Positions 1-9,174 of a stretch of DNA of 64,000 nt are shown here, piece after piece; within the stretch, counting starts at the first letter, position 1, and the number at the start of each line of letters is the position of its first letter. The notes beneath the pieces are model-generated. The model ran no database searches. It was not told the DNA's origin and worked only from the letters and a program-made list of their open reading frames with translations. The position numbers and the translations under genes are program-made. Source of the DNA: Sedimentitalea sp039941015 (GTDB taxonomy: Bacteria; Pseudomonadota; Alphaproteobacteria; Rhodobacterales; Rhodobacteraceae). The stretch is from NCBI RefSeq assembly GCF_039941015.1, contig NZ_JBDVFI010000067.1; one strand, given 5' to 3'.

Positions 1-340
1 GTTGAGCGCGCGAGGACAGTTCCTCGATGCCGGTTTCAATGTCTTCGGGCGTGACCTCAAGATCGTAGAGCTTGACGGCCTGCATCTTCAATCGGTCTTC
101 GATCAGAGCCTCGCGTGCCATCACGTCCGGATTGCCTGGCGCGCCCAGCAACTTCAGGAATTCGGCTCGCTGTTCAAGTTCGTAGCGGGTGATGACCTGA
201 TCGTTGACAGTGATCACCGGGGCGAACAGCCCCTGGGCCGTTGCGATGCCTGCAAACGTCGACAGGGCCAGTCCCACAACAAGACCGGATCGCAACCGGC
301 GGGTCAGGGGCGAGAATCGGAAAGTAAGGTTCAACTGCAT
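1..340 (-). CDS. surA: SurA-type periplasmic peptidyl-prolyl isomerase chaperone, N-terminal part
   Basis: Only the first 113 codons are in the window; the gene continues beyond the left edge. The start ATG (338-340) lies inside the end of lptD, so the two genes overlap by 10 bases and are probably translationally coupled. Residues 1-36 look like a signal peptide (basic start, hydrophobic core, Ala-Thr-Ala end). Next comes a SurA N-terminal motif of the type APVITVNDQVITRYEL, then the helical segment with MAREALIEDRLKM. SurA proteins escort outer-membrane proteins, including LptD, through the periplasm, so the position behind lptD is functionally consistent. The catalytic parvulin domains are not visible. 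Confidence 0.88.
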   Translation of the reverse strand, partial: MQLNLTFRFSPLTRRLRSGLVVGLALSTFAGIATAQGLFAPVITVNDQVITRYELEQRAEFLKLLGAPGNPDVMAREALIEDRLKMQAVKLYDLEVTPEDIETGIEELSSRAQ

Positions 341-2484
341 GATCGCCTATATTTTTCTGTTCCGCTTTCTACGGCAAAGCCGCGTAGCGAGATACTAAAG
401 CCAAAATCGGTCGTGGGCTCAATACTTGTCGTTGACGTATAATCACGACTGAGCGAAAGATCGACCGTTACACATTCATTGCGATAGACAACGCCCAGTC
501 CGGCCCGTGTGGCGCGCTGATCGGACAGGTCATAACGCAGGCTGGCGCCCGCAGACCAACGCCGGTTGATGTCGTAAGTTCCATCGAACCACACTTCGGA
601 AAGCGGCGAGTCGCGGTCTTCCTCAAGATCAGCGCCCAGCCACAGATAGGTGCTCGCAAGATCCAGCCGTTCGTTGCTCCAACTGCCGCGAAACTCGGCC
701 TTGTCCATGCTGAGTGAGTTGTCAATCAGCCCGCGTCCGGTTAGCAGGAGCCCGTTGTCGTGCTGGAACTGTCCCGCAACCAGGATCGAGGATGACGTAC
801 CCGACAATCCCGAGGTGTCGGTAAAGGAATCGTTTGCCGTCTTGCGGAAAACCTGACCGATCGTAGCCCATGCCTGCCAACCCGACGGTGCATAGCGCGA
901 CCAGTTCAACCCATAGACCAAGGCCGCGCCATCCTCACGTCGATCAGGGGCGGGAAAGCGCGACAGCGACAAAAGGTTGCCCTGATCAAACTCCACGAAC
1001 CGGCTCTCGTCATTGGGTGGGTCTTCGCCATGAACGTCGCTCCAACCAAGCTGGACAACCGGTGCCAGATAGTGAGTGACGCCATTGCCCACGCTCTTGC
1101 TCATCGGATAGCTGAGCGTCAGCGCTGCGGTCGGGGTCGTGCGAATGATATCGTCAGGATAGTCGCTGTCCTGATAAACCTTGAAGATGTCGCCCGTGAC
1201 GCCCATCTGCCAATCGGTCCGCAACCCGTTGCCAGCAATCCACGTTCGGCGCCAATCGATACCGGCAGTCGCGCGCAGCACATCGCGCCCGTCGATATCG
1301 ACGTCGGAAACGCGTTCATGCCCATGACCTTCGAAGGTCAATCTTAGCTCACCGCCGATTGCATTGGGGAAATATCGCCTTTGATAGAATACGTCCGCGA
1401 ACCGGCTGGGGGTTGTTTCGTCATCGTCCTCACGTAGGGACTGATAGTGGATCAGGTCGATCTGGAACGCACTGTCACGCCTGACCCGGGTCAGCGCGAT
1501 CTCGCTGCGTAGACGGTCGAGATCCGGCAGATCATATTCGGACAGGTAGGCGTCGTCTGAAACCAGCGCCAGCTCAAATTTAAGATCGAAGTCGCGCGGC
1601 AAGTCGAAAACGCCGTAGCCAAACAGATAGCCGCGCGAGTCGCCCGGCTGAATGTCATCGCGGGTGTAGGCGCCTTCGAAATTGATCCGTCCGTTGCGAA
1701 AGGCTTGCCGATAGCGATAATCAAGCGTTCGGGTCCGCGAGGAAACATAAGGCGCCAGAGTTATATCGCGGGAGTCGCCGAGCGGTATGAAATAGGGGAG
1801 GCGTATCCCGGTTCCCAACTGCGACGTGGTCCGCAATGAGGGAATCAGGAACCCTCGTCCACGCTCCAGCGTCGGGTCAGGCAGCCGGAACCGCGGCAGG
1901 TACATGACCGGCACGTCCAGAATGCGAAACTGTGCATCTTCGAAGTAAAGCTGCCTTTCAGCCTGGTCGTGAATCACCTTGCGTGCACGGATCTGCCAGA
2001 GTGGGGGGCGGCCATCTTCGCAGACATGGCACGATGTGACTGAGGTCTTGAAGAGCTGGGTGTAGCGTCCACTGACGCGGTTCATCTGCAGCGCCGCCAT
2101 TTGCAGCTGTTGGTCGAGCACCATCCGCGCGCCGGTCAACAGGCCGTTCTGCAGGTCGGAGTCGATTTCGGCGGCACTGGCGAGAATCACTATTTCCCCA
2201 CCGTCATCAATGCGAATCGGCCCTTCGATAGAGAGCGTGCCGGTCTCGCGATCAAACGTGATCCGTTTGGCGCGCAGCCGGGTTTCACCCTGAAACGCTT
2301 CGACATTGCCTTCGGCGACAAGTTGGCGATCGGGCGTGACAAAGACACTGTCCGCGACCAACGTTGCTGGCAGCGTCTCTTGTGCAACAGCGTCTTCGCC
2401 CTGTTGCGCCAATGCGGGCAGGGCTGGCCAGAGGGCCAGCAGCACGAAGAGACGTTTCAAAGCTGTGCCGATCGTCTGCGTCAT
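331..2484 (-). CDS. lptD: LPS-assembly outer-membrane protein LptD
   Basis: A 717-residue protein with a signal peptide at residues 1-26 (ending ALPALA). An OstA/LptA-like N-terminal domain follows, with the sequence pattern LVADSVFVTPDRQLVAEGNV, and then a long C-terminal region rich in alternating polar and aromatic residues, as expected of the LptD beta-barrel. Cysteines occur as a CxxC pair near residue 150 (CHVCEDG), one near 690 and one at the C-terminus, compatible with the disulfides known in LptD. LptD inserts lipopolysaccharide into the outer leaflet together with LptE. It is the third gene of an lptF-lptG-lptD-surA operon; its start overlaps the lptG stop by four bases. The length is typical for alphaproteobacteria. 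Confidence 0.95.
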   Translation of the reverse strand: MTQTIGTALKRLFVLLALWPALPALAQQGEDAVAQETLPATLVADSVFVTPDRQLVAEGNVEAFQGETRLRAKRITFDRETGTLSIEGPIRIDDGGEIVILASAAEIDSDLQNGLLTGARMVLDQQLQMAALQMNRVSGRYTQLFKTSVTSCHVCEDGRPPLWQIRARKVIHDQAERQLYFEDAQFRILDVPVMYLPRFRLPDPTLERGRGFLIPSLRTTSQLGTGIRLPYFIPLGDSRDITLAPYVSSRTRTLDYRYRQAFRNGRINFEGAYTRDDIQPGDSRGYLFGYGVFDLPRDFDLKFELALVSDDAYLSEYDLPDLDRLRSEIALTRVRRDSAFQIDLIHYQSLREDDDETTPSRFADVFYQRRYFPNAIGGELRLTFEGHGHERVSDVDIDGRDVLRATAGIDWRRTWIAGNGLRTDWQMGVTGDIFKVYQDSDYPDDIIRTTPTAALTLSYPMSKSVGNGVTHYLAPVVQLGWSDVHGEDPPNDESRFVEFDQGNLLSLSRFPAPDRREDGAALVYGLNWSRYAPSGWQAWATIGQVFRKTANDSFTDTSGLSGTSSSILVAGQFQHDNGLLLTGRGLIDNSLSMDKAEFRGSWSNERLDLASTYLWLGADLEEDRDSPLSEVWFDGTYDINRRWSAGASLRYDLSDQRATRAGLGVVYRNECVTVDLSLSRDYTSTTSIEPTTDFGFSISLRGFAVESGTEKYRRSCS

Positions 2485-3584
2485 CCGTCTTCCGCGTACA
2501 AAAGTAATCCGAGGGTGAGCAGAATCGATGCGATCGGCGGAGCCCAGGCGGCCAGCGTTACGGGGATCTGACCATTCTCGCCGAGTATTTGCGCAAAGTT
2601 TCGAATGAAGTACAGCCCGAAACCCAACAGAACCGAGGCCAGCACTGCGACGCCTGTGCCACCAAAGCGGGTGTGGCGCATGGTAAAGGTGGCTCCGACC
2701 AGCACCATTGCGATCAGAAACAGCGGCCGTGCCAGCTCGGACTGCAGCCAGACCTCTTGTCGCTTGGTGGCAAATCCCGCGCGTTTCAGTTCGCGAATGG
2801 TTTCTGGCAAGTCATAGATCGAGATACCGGTCGGCTTGCCGATGCTGTCGCGAATCCGGTCTTCGGTCAGCGTTGTCGGAATGCGAAGAATGTCATGTGT
2901 GGCGGCGCTGGTTTCCGGGTTCAGGCCAGTGACCAGCGGCCAAACTTTGACGTCGCCCAGTATCCATTCGTCCTGTGTCAGTGTCGCGCTTTCCGCGCGC
3001 ATCTGGCGGACAGGGCCACCATCCTTTGCGTAAGTCAGGATGGTCACGTCGTAGAGCACCAGCGAGTCGGCGCCCTCACCATAGCCGGTGGCGTGGATCA
3101 CTGACTGCCCCTGCAGAGCGCCTTGCCGCAGCCACAGACCTTCGCCGCTGAGCGACAGGGCGGATGGGCCACCGGTTCGATAGGTATCGACCAGTTGCTG
3201 ATAGCGGTTGGAGGTCGCCGCGACGATTGGGTTCAGTGTGCTGACGGCAAGCCCACCGATAACCATTGCGACCAGAACCGGAGCGGCCAGCGCACGAATA
3301 CCCGAACGCCCAGCTGCGCGCGTCACAACAAGTTCGCTGCTGCGTGCGAGACCGACGAACAGAACGACGGTGGAAAGGATCATGAGCAGAGGCAGGATCT
3401 CGTTGATCGCCGCCGGAGCGCTCAGCAGCATCAGGCGAAAAAGCTGGCCAAAGCTGACCTCCACGCCCTCGAATTTTCTGAGTTGTTCAATCAGGTCGAT
3501 CAACATGATCAAGGTTAGGAACACGGCCCCGATCATCAGGAAGCTGAAGAGAAAACGTTTGGCAAAATACCGATCAAGGATCAT
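2481..3584 (-). CDS. lptG: LPS export ABC transporter permease LptG
   Basis: A 367-residue inner-membrane permease of the YjgP/YjgQ family. The start at 3584 (MILDRYFAKRF) fits the family, and its ATG forms an ATGA overlap with the lptF stop. The reading frame is open further upstream, but that part lies inside lptF. Visible are three N-terminal membrane segments (about residues 10-35, 60-85, 100-120), a periplasmic jelly-roll region, and three C-terminal segments (about 275-360). With LptF and the ATPase LptB (not in this window) it extracts LPS from the inner membrane. The adjacent lptD supplies the outer-membrane end of the same bridge. Confidence 0.94.
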   Translation of the reverse strand: MILDRYFAKRFLFSFLMIGAVFLTLIMLIDLIEQLRKFEGVEVSFGQLFRLMLLSAPAAINEILPLLMILSTVVLFVGLARSSELVVTRAAGRSGIRALAAPVLVAMVIGGLAVSTLNPIVAATSNRYQQLVDTYRTGGPSALSLSGEGLWLRQGALQGQSVIHATGYGEGADSLVLYDVTILTYAKDGGPVRQMRAESATLTQDEWILGDVKVWPLVTGLNPETSAATHDILRIPTTLTEDRIRDSIGKPTGISIYDLPETIRELKRAGFATKRQEVWLQSELARPLFLIAMVLVGATFTMRHTRFGGTGVAVLASVLLGFGLYFIRNFAQILGENGQIPVTLAAWAPPIASILLTLGLLLYAEDG

Positions 3585-4723
3585 GTCGCGACCTCGGCAG
3601 TGGGGGCGGTGTTGGCCTTGGCTCTGCGTTTCTTCGGTCGTGAAGCGAGCCACAGGAACAGGGTCGCAATTATCACCCCGACCACGGTCGGGAGGTAGGT
3701 GAGGGGCCAGAAATCGGCATTCTCCAGGACCGGGTCAGACACGATGCCCCGCAGAACTTCCAAAAACACCAACAGGACAAAGGCCAGTAACGCCTGTCGC
3801 CAGACTCCAAAACGAGAGAACCCGCCCAGAAGCAATGTCGAGAACCCGATCAGCGTTACGGCGACACAGACCAGCGCGCGGGCAAAGCGCAGATGCAGCT
3901 CTTCGGCAAGCTGCCCCGACGTGTAACCATCAGTCTCGGTGATCGCATCCGGCGAACGCATCAGTTCAAGCGTCGGGATCGAGCGAATGTTACGGGTGCG
4001 GGTGTCGTTTTTGTTGATCAGAGAGCTGATATCGAACGAGAAATCGGCGAAAACGGTGGTCGATAGCGTCTGTGTCACCGTATCCAGCCGTTGCGCCATG
4101 CCGTCCACCATGATCAGGTTGGAACGCTCGCCGTCGCGGACCAGAAACGCCTCGGCACCGGTATAGATCACGCTTTGTTTTGGATCACGCTGGTCCGACA
4201 GAAACACATCGTTTAGCCGGCCATCCGGGTCGATCTGGCGAATATAGAAAGTGACCCCGCCAGCCGGATGCAGAAAACTGCCTTCGGTCAACAGCCGAGC
4301 CGTGACGTTGCGTGCTATCTCGGCTTCGCGCAGTTCAAGTTGTTTGGTCGAGGCTGGCAATAGCACATGGGTCAATATGCTCATCATGGCGGCGGTGATC
4401 AGGCCAAAGGCCAGGGCAGGGCGCGCCAGTTGCCAAGGGCTCGATCCGGTGGCCTGCATCACCGTCAGTTCGCTTTCAGAGTTCAGCCGGTTGGTGACAT
4501 AGACCGATGCGGCAAAGGCCGCCATCGGCAATACCATGCGGATGAGATTGGGCAGGGTCAGAGCGGTGAATTCAAAGAACACCATGGCCGATTGGCCGTC
4601 CCCGATCAGCTTGTCAAACAGCACCACCGCGCGATTGATCCAGAACACAGCAACAAGAATCAGCGAGAAAAAGCCGAACAACACAAGGTACTGCGACAGG
4701 ACGTATCTGTCGTATCGTGACAC
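3581..4723 (-). CDS. lptF: LPS export ABC transporter permease LptF
   Basis: A 380-residue permease, partner of LptG. The most likely start is a GTG at 4721-4723, giving a protein beginning (M)SRYDRYVLSQYL, which matches the family's usual N-terminus and is preceded by GGGAG at good spacing. An ATG eight codons upstream (4747) is in frame but has no clear ribosome site. The topology is three membrane helices, a periplasmic beta domain, and three helices, the last followed by a basic tail. It is the first gene of the lptFG-lptD-surA operon and is transcribed away from pepA, so the shared 4724-4858 gap should hold divergent promoters; I cannot assign them. Confidence 0.93.
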   Translation of the reverse strand: MSRYDRYVLSQYLVLFGFFSLILVAVFWINRAVVLFDKLIGDGQSAMVFFEFTALTLPNLIRMVLPMAAFAASVYVTNRLNSESELTVMQATGSSPWQLARPALAFGLITAAMMSILTHVLLPASTKQLELREAEIARNVTARLLTEGSFLHPAGGVTFYIRQIDPDGRLNDVFLSDQRDPKQSVIYTGAEAFLVRDGERSNLIMVDGMAQRLDTVTQTLSTTVFADFSFDISSLINKNDTRTRNIRSIPTLELMRSPDAITETDGYTSGQLAEELHLRFARALVCVAVTLIGFSTLLLGGFSRFGVWRQALLAFVLLVFLEVLRGIVSDPVLENADFWPLTYLPTVVGVIIATLFLWLASRPKKRRAKANTAPTAEVAT

Positions 4724-4858
4724 CGCGCTCTCCCAGTTCGACTTCAAAATTGGTGAGCGCGACCCTAATGCAATTCTGTGGTGGCGAAAACTGCTATCTG
4801 GTCAACCCGCATCGCCCGCGTTACCTGTAGCCGCAACAACAGTTTGGAGAGCCTTGAG

Positions 4859-6343
4859 ATGAGCCGTTTGACGCCAATTGCATTCGAAACCACGGATCTG
4901 GACGTGATGGAGGCTGCCAAGGGGCGGGTCGTCATCATTGTGACACCGGACGGCAAGATGGACCCGTCTGCGCGCCGGGCCAATCGCCTGACCAAGGGCG
5001 CAATCGCCCGGCTGGTGGCGAGCGATAAGTTCTCCAAAGCCAAGTCGGGGCAGGTGATATCGCTGGCATGGCCGACTGGCCTCGCCGCCGAAGCCTTGGA
5101 TGTGCTGGTTCTGGACCGCAACAACACCGCCGTTGATGCGCGTAAGGCCGGTGCGGCGCTGGCCAGATTGAAGGCGGGCAAGCCGCTGAGCGTGATGACG
5201 GGCGGTATGCGCAAGGCGGCAGAACTCGCCCTGGGGATTGCACTCCGGGATTATCGTTTTGATGCCTATAAATCCAAGGATGATGACAGCGCGGACGACG
5301 CTGCACCTGTGACGCTCTATCATACCAAGGCCGAGGATATCTCTGCTGCCGCTGCGCCGCTGTTGGCCGTGGCTGAAGGCGCGCATATGACGCGCGATCT
5401 GGTAAATGAACCTGCGAACGTGCTGACCACCACCGAGTTTGCCGACCGCCTGGCGGAAATGAAGGAGCTGGGACTCAAGGTTGAAGTTCTCGAAGAAGAC
5501 AAGCTCGCAGAGCTGGGCATGCGCACATTGCTTGCGGTCGGGCAGGGCTCGGCCAGCCCGTCCAAGGTTGTGGTGATGCAGTGGGACGGCGGCAAGAAAG
5601 ACGACGCACCGCTTGCGCTGGTCGGCAAGGGCGTGGTGTTTGACACTGGGGGTATCTCGCTCAAACCGTCCGGTGGCATGGAAGACATGACCATGGATAT
5701 GGGGGGTGCGGGTGTTGTTGCCGGAACCATGCGGGCGTTGGCGTTGCGCAAGGCACCGGCCAACGTGGTGGGTCTGGTGGGGCTTGTGGAAAATATGCCG
5801 TCAGGTACAGCGACTCGCCCCGGTGACGTGATCAAATCCATGCAGGGCACGACCGTCGAAGTGGTCAACACCGATGCCGAGGGTCGCATGGTTCTGTGTG
5901 ATGTCATGTGGTACACGCAAGAGCGGTTCAAGCCTGCTGGAATGGTCGATCTTGCGACCCTGACTGGCGCGATCATTGTTGGCTTGGGGCATGAAAACGC
6001 AGGTGTTTTCTCGAACGATAACGCCTTTTGCAACGCCTTTCTCAAATCCGCAGCGGCAGAAGGTGAGGGGGCGTGGCGCATGCCATTGGGCAAGGCCTAT
6101 GACGATCTCATCAAATCGCCGATTGCCGATATCAAGAACACGGGCGGGCGGCCTGCCGGGTCGATCACGGCAGCACAGTTCCTCGCACGCTTTGTCAAGG
6201 ATGACACGCCGTGGATCCATCTGGACATTGCCGGTGTAGCCTCGGTCAAAGGCGAGACCGACTTTGCCCCCAAAGGCGCGACGGGCTGGGGCGTTGCGGC
6301 GCTGAACCGGCTGGTGCAGGATAAGTTCGAAGCCTCGGAGTAA
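4859..6343 (+). CDS. pepA: Leucyl aminopeptidase (peptidase family M17)
   Basis: A 494-residue cytosolic aminopeptidase that removes N-terminal residues from peptides with two metal ions in the active site. The start at 4859 (MSRLTPIAF) is preceded by GGAGAG; the frame is open upstream but without family similarity. The catalytic C-terminal half is clear: VGKGVVFDTGG at residues 255-265 with metal ligands K257 and D262, and the family signature NTDAEGR at 337-343 with ligands D339 and E341. The N-terminal half is the usual macro-like domain. It heads a plus-strand run with a VOC protein and holC; pepA next to holC is a common arrangement in proteobacteria. Confidence 0.97.
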   Translation: MSRLTPIAFETTDLDVMEAAKGRVVIIVTPDGKMDPSARRANRLTKGAIARLVASDKFSKAKSGQVISLAWPTGLAAEALDVLVLDRNNTAVDARKAGAALARLKAGKPLSVMTGGMRKAAELALGIALRDYRFDAYKSKDDDSADDAAPVTLYHTKAEDISAAAAPLLAVAEGAHMTRDLVNEPANVLTTTEFADRLAEMKELGLKVEVLEEDKLAELGMRTLLAVGQGSASPSKVVVMQWDGGKKDDAPLALVGKGVVFDTGGISLKPSGGMEDMTMDMGGAGVVAGTMRALALRKAPANVVGLVGLVENMPSGTATRPGDVIKSMQGTTVEVVNTDAEGRMVLCDVMWYTQERFKPAGMVDLATLTGAIIVGLGHENAGVFSNDNAFCNAFLKSAAAEGEGAWRMPLGKAYDDLIKSPIADIKNTGGRPAGSITAAQFLARFVKDDTPWIHLDIAGVASVKGETDFAPKGATGWGVAALNRLVQDKFEASE

Positions 6344-6362
6344 TCAGGACACAGGTCTGCCC

Positions 6363-6761
6363 ATGCTCATCCCCGCCACCCGCTACCGCGATTGCGAGGC
6401 CGCGCTGGCCTTTGTCACCGGCGTGCTCGGATTGGTCGAACACGCGGTCTATCGGGATGACGCAGGCAAGATTGTGCATGTGCAGATCCGGCTGGGCAGC
6501 GGGTTGATGATGTTTGGCCCGCCCAATGAGGGTCCCTTTGATGGGTTCATGACGGATCCCGCGTCAGCAGGGGGAGTCACAACGTCGATCTATGCCGTTG
6601 TTGATGATGTCGTCGCCCGGCACGCAAGGGCGGTCGCGGCGGGGGCCGAGATCGTGATGCCACTTGAGGATCAATCCTATGGCGGCGCGAGCTTTTCCGT
6701 ACGTGACCCCGAGGGGCATATCTGGACGCTGGGCGATTACGACCCGATGGCTGCGCCGTAA
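6363..6761 (+). CDS. VOC-superfamily (glyoxalase/bleomycin-resistance-like) protein
   Basis: A 132-residue single-domain protein of the vicinal oxygen chelate fold. It shows the typical beta-alpha-beta-beta-beta repeats and the C-terminal signature VRDPEGHIWTLGDY, which carries a glutamate commonly used as a metal ligand. The N-terminus (LIPATRYRDCEAALAFVTGVLGL) fits the YfiT/PhnB-like subgroup. The substrate cannot be told from sequence; members range from glyoxalases to dioxygenases and antibiotic-binding proteins. It lies 20 bases after pepA, and its stop overlaps the holC start in TAATG, so it probably belongs to the same transcript. Confidence 0.85.
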   Translation: MLIPATRYRDCEAALAFVTGVLGLVEHAVYRDDAGKIVHVQIRLGSGLMMFGPPNEGPFDGFMTDPASAGGVTTSIYAVVDDVVARHARAVAAGAEIVMPLEDQSYGGASFSVRDPEGHIWTLGDYDPMAAP

Positions 6762-7216
6762 TGGGCGCGGCCTATTTCTATCACCTCACGCGCCAGCCGC
6801 TTGAGCACACCTTGCCTGTGCTATTGGGTAAGGCGCGGCAGGCCGGGTGGCGTATCGCTGTGCGCGGTACAGACAGCGGTCGTTTGGCATGGCTTGATGA
6901 ACGGCTGTGGCTTGGCCCGGATGACGGCTTTCTTCCGCATGGGGTGGCCGGTGGTCCGCATGATGCCGACCAGCCGATCCTGCTGACAACCGGCAACGCT
7001 GCAAACGCTGCGGAATGCATGATGACGATTGATGGAGCAGATATTGCGCCCGAAGAGGTTAACTCTCTCGAACGGGTGTGCATCCTCTTTGACGGCAATG
7101 ATCCCCCTGCGGTACAGCGTGCGCGTGAACAGTGGAAAGCGCTGACCGATGCTGGGTGTTCCGCGCAATACTGGTCTGAGGATTCCGGTCGTTGGGAGAA
7201 AAAGGCAGAGCGCTGA
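6761..7216 (+). CDS. holC: DNA polymerase III chi subunit
   Basis: A 151-residue protein matching the chi subunit: YFYHLTRQPLEHTLPVLLGKA at the N-terminus, the central segment RLAWLDERLWLGPDDGFLPHG, and the downstream QPILLTT motif. Chi links the clamp-loader complex to single-stranded-DNA-binding protein during replication. The start ATG shares one base with the stop of the preceding VOC gene. It ends 14 bases before the convergent antiporter gene, with no terminator hairpin visible between them. Confidence 0.93.
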   Translation: MGAAYFYHLTRQPLEHTLPVLLGKARQAGWRIAVRGTDSGRLAWLDERLWLGPDDGFLPHGVAGGPHDADQPILLTTGNAANAAECMMTIDGADIAPEEVNSLERVCILFDGNDPPAVQRAREQWKALTDAGCSAQYWSEDSGRWEKKAER

Positions 7217-7230
7217 TCGACAACCTTTGC

Positions 7231-8433
7231 CTATTTCCTTTCGATCTCGTCAAAGCGAAACAGTTGCGCGGCGTATTTGGCGCTAAAGCCATGAGCGAAG
7301 GCCGATATCAGAACAGCCGTAATCGCGATGGCGACGATCTTGTGGATCATCACGATCCCTTCAAAATCCATCGCAACGAATACCGCAAACAGCGCGGTCG
7401 CGAGGCCGCGTGGTCCAAACCAGCCATAGAACAGCCGCTCGTTTGGCGTGGTTTTTGTTCCCATCAGCGATAGCCAGATTGCAACCGGGCGGACGAACAC
7501 AAGCGACAGGATCACGACAACGAGGTCCACACCCGACAAGTACGTCAGCGCTTCGGGAACAAACAGAACGCCGATGAAAAGGAAGCTGAGCATGGCAAGG
7601 AACTGGCCGTCGCCTTCAAGAAAATGGCGGGCGGGCAGCGTCGTGGAATTCACGGTATTGGCATAGGCAAGCCCGGCAACAAAGACGGCAACAAAGGCGT
7701 TGCCCTCAAAATGTTCCGCCGCGAAAAAGATGAACCCGACAAGCACCAGAACAGCGACCTGACCAAGCTCCAGATCCATCAGATTCTGGGCTATGACGTG
7801 GTTGCGCAGTTTTCCGATCACGAAACCGCCCAGCAGGCCGACACCAGCACCGATACAGATTTCCTTGACGAGCAGCTTCACAAGCGAGCCATCCCCCAGA
7901 ACCGGAACCGCATCGCTGACGGCAAGCCCGGCAAAGAAGATCACGAAGGGCAAGGCGAGACCGTCGTTCAACCCGCTTTCGGCATTCATTGCATCGCGGA
8001 AGTCTTGCGGAATGCTGGTATTGGACCGTATCGATTGCCCAAGTGCCGCATCCGTCGGAGCGAGAAGCGCGGCCAGCAGACACACTTCCCAGAACGGCCA
8101 GTCCGTCAGCAGGAGCCAGTTGAGCAGTGCGCCGATGATGATCGCAAAGGGCAGACCAAGAAGAAGCATGCGCTTGGTGCGTTGACCGATCTTTTTCAAC
8201 GTATCGCGCCGCAGGCTCGTGGCGTCGGCAAACAACAGCAGGGCCAGCGTGACCTCGGCCAGATGGTGAAAGGTCGAGGCTGCCTCCAGATCAAGAGCCG
8301 AGTCGCCGAGGCCGACAAACACGCCGATGGCAAGACTGACCATGGGCATCGTTATCCCAAACGCGCCAATTCTGGCCGAGTACATGCAATAGAGAAGCAT
8401 CGCGAAGGCGATGTAGACGAGATAATGTTCCAT
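7231..8433 (-). CDS. CPA-family cation:proton antiporter
   Basis: A 400-residue polytopic membrane protein with about twelve hydrophobic segments. The ion-binding region is recognisable: LAPTDAALG around residues 124-132 and NAESGLNDG at 150-158, the pair of signatures of NhaP/CPA1-type antiporters in which the aspartates carry the transported ion or proton. It probably exchanges sodium or potassium for protons to control cytoplasmic pH and salt, sensible in a marine bacterium; the ion specificity is inference. No C-terminal TrkA-type regulatory domain is present. It is the last gene of a minus-strand series, separated from the aspartic-protease gene by about 110 bases. Confidence 0.9.
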   Translation of the reverse strand: MEHYLVYIAFAMLLYCMYSARIGAFGITMPMVSLAIGVFVGLGDSALDLEAASTFHHLAEVTLALLLFADATSLRRDTLKKIGQRTKRMLLLGLPFAIIIGALLNWLLLTDWPFWEVCLLAALLAPTDAALGQSIRSNTSIPQDFRDAMNAESGLNDGLALPFVIFFAGLAVSDAVPVLGDGSLVKLLVKEICIGAGVGLLGGFVIGKLRNHVIAQNLMDLELGQVAVLVLVGFIFFAAEHFEGNAFVAVFVAGLAYANTVNSTTLPARHFLEGDGQFLAMLSFLFIGVLFVPEALTYLSGVDLVVVILSLVFVRPVAIWLSLMGTKTTPNERLFYGWFGPRGLATALFAVFVAMDFEGIVMIHKIVAIAITAVLISAFAHGFSAKYAAQLFRFDEIERK

Positions 8434-8541
8434 GACCTGCCCTGAGGTGTTCCCGCAGCAGGGTCAACTATGCACCAAAGCAGGGTGCGACCAACCGGAA
8501 ATAGCCACTGCCCCAAATTTCGGTGGCGCGGCGTGGCCGTA

Positions 8542-9123
8542 TCAGCGCGTCAGAACAAGCGCGTTATCGCTGATCTCGATCCGGTTCCACCGCCGCAAAT
8601 AGCCCATTCCCAACAGCGATTGCTCCATTTCGCCTTCGTTGACCCAGGCGGTTACACCTTGGTCGAGAACATCGCCAAGCTCGACACTGTCAAGTTTGAC
8701 GCGCGCGGTGCGGACCTCGCCATTGGCGGTCAAGGCCCGTCCGGAATAGATTAGGTCGTCCAGCTGCAACCCGGCACGTTCTGCGTCCGCCGCGGTCAGC
8801 ACCATTTCGGATGCCCCGGTATCCACCAAGAACTCAATGGGTTTGTCATTGACCTGCAGGGTCAGATAATAGTGCCCGTCCTGTGCACGCGGGACTTCGA
8901 TTTGTCCGGTTGCTGTGATGACGCTTTGCGTCGGACGCAGGGTCTGCCGGATGTCATCCCAGACGCCGATAGCGGCGACCACGCCGATAAAGATCAGCCC
9001 CCAGGCCAACACCTGTTGCACGATCTTGCTCAGCGACTGCCGGTTCTGCGCCACGAACCATGTCAGCACCATGGCCAATAACAGGATCAGGTAGATCACG
9101 TTGCCTAGTTCAAATGACGCCAT
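8542..9123 (-). CDS. Membrane-anchored retroviral-type aspartic protease
   Basis: A 193-residue protein with two N-terminal membrane segments (about residues 9-25 and 39-55) followed by a single retropepsin-like domain. The catalytic signature FLVDTGAS is at residues 98-105 (D101). The second conserved hydrophobic-Gly element of the fold (LLGMGYL) lies near residue 171. Such clan AA proteases work as homodimers; this family (TIGR02281-like) is widespread in alphaproteobacteria but its substrate is unknown. It lies next to a MarC protein and a CPA antiporter, which does not reveal its role. Confidence 0.86.
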   Translation of the reverse strand: MASFELGNVIYLILLLAMVLTWFVAQNRQSLSKIVQQVLAWGLIFIGVVAAIGVWDDIRQTLRPTQSVITATGQIEVPRAQDGHYYLTLQVNDKPIEFLVDTGASEMVLTAADAERAGLQLDDLIYSGRALTANGEVRTARVKLDSVELGDVLDQGVTAWVNEGEMEQSLLGMGYLRRWNRIEISDNALVLTR

Positions 9124-9174
9124 CGGGTCCTTCCAAAGTTTACACTCTGCATATAGGCATCCCGCCGACGCTTG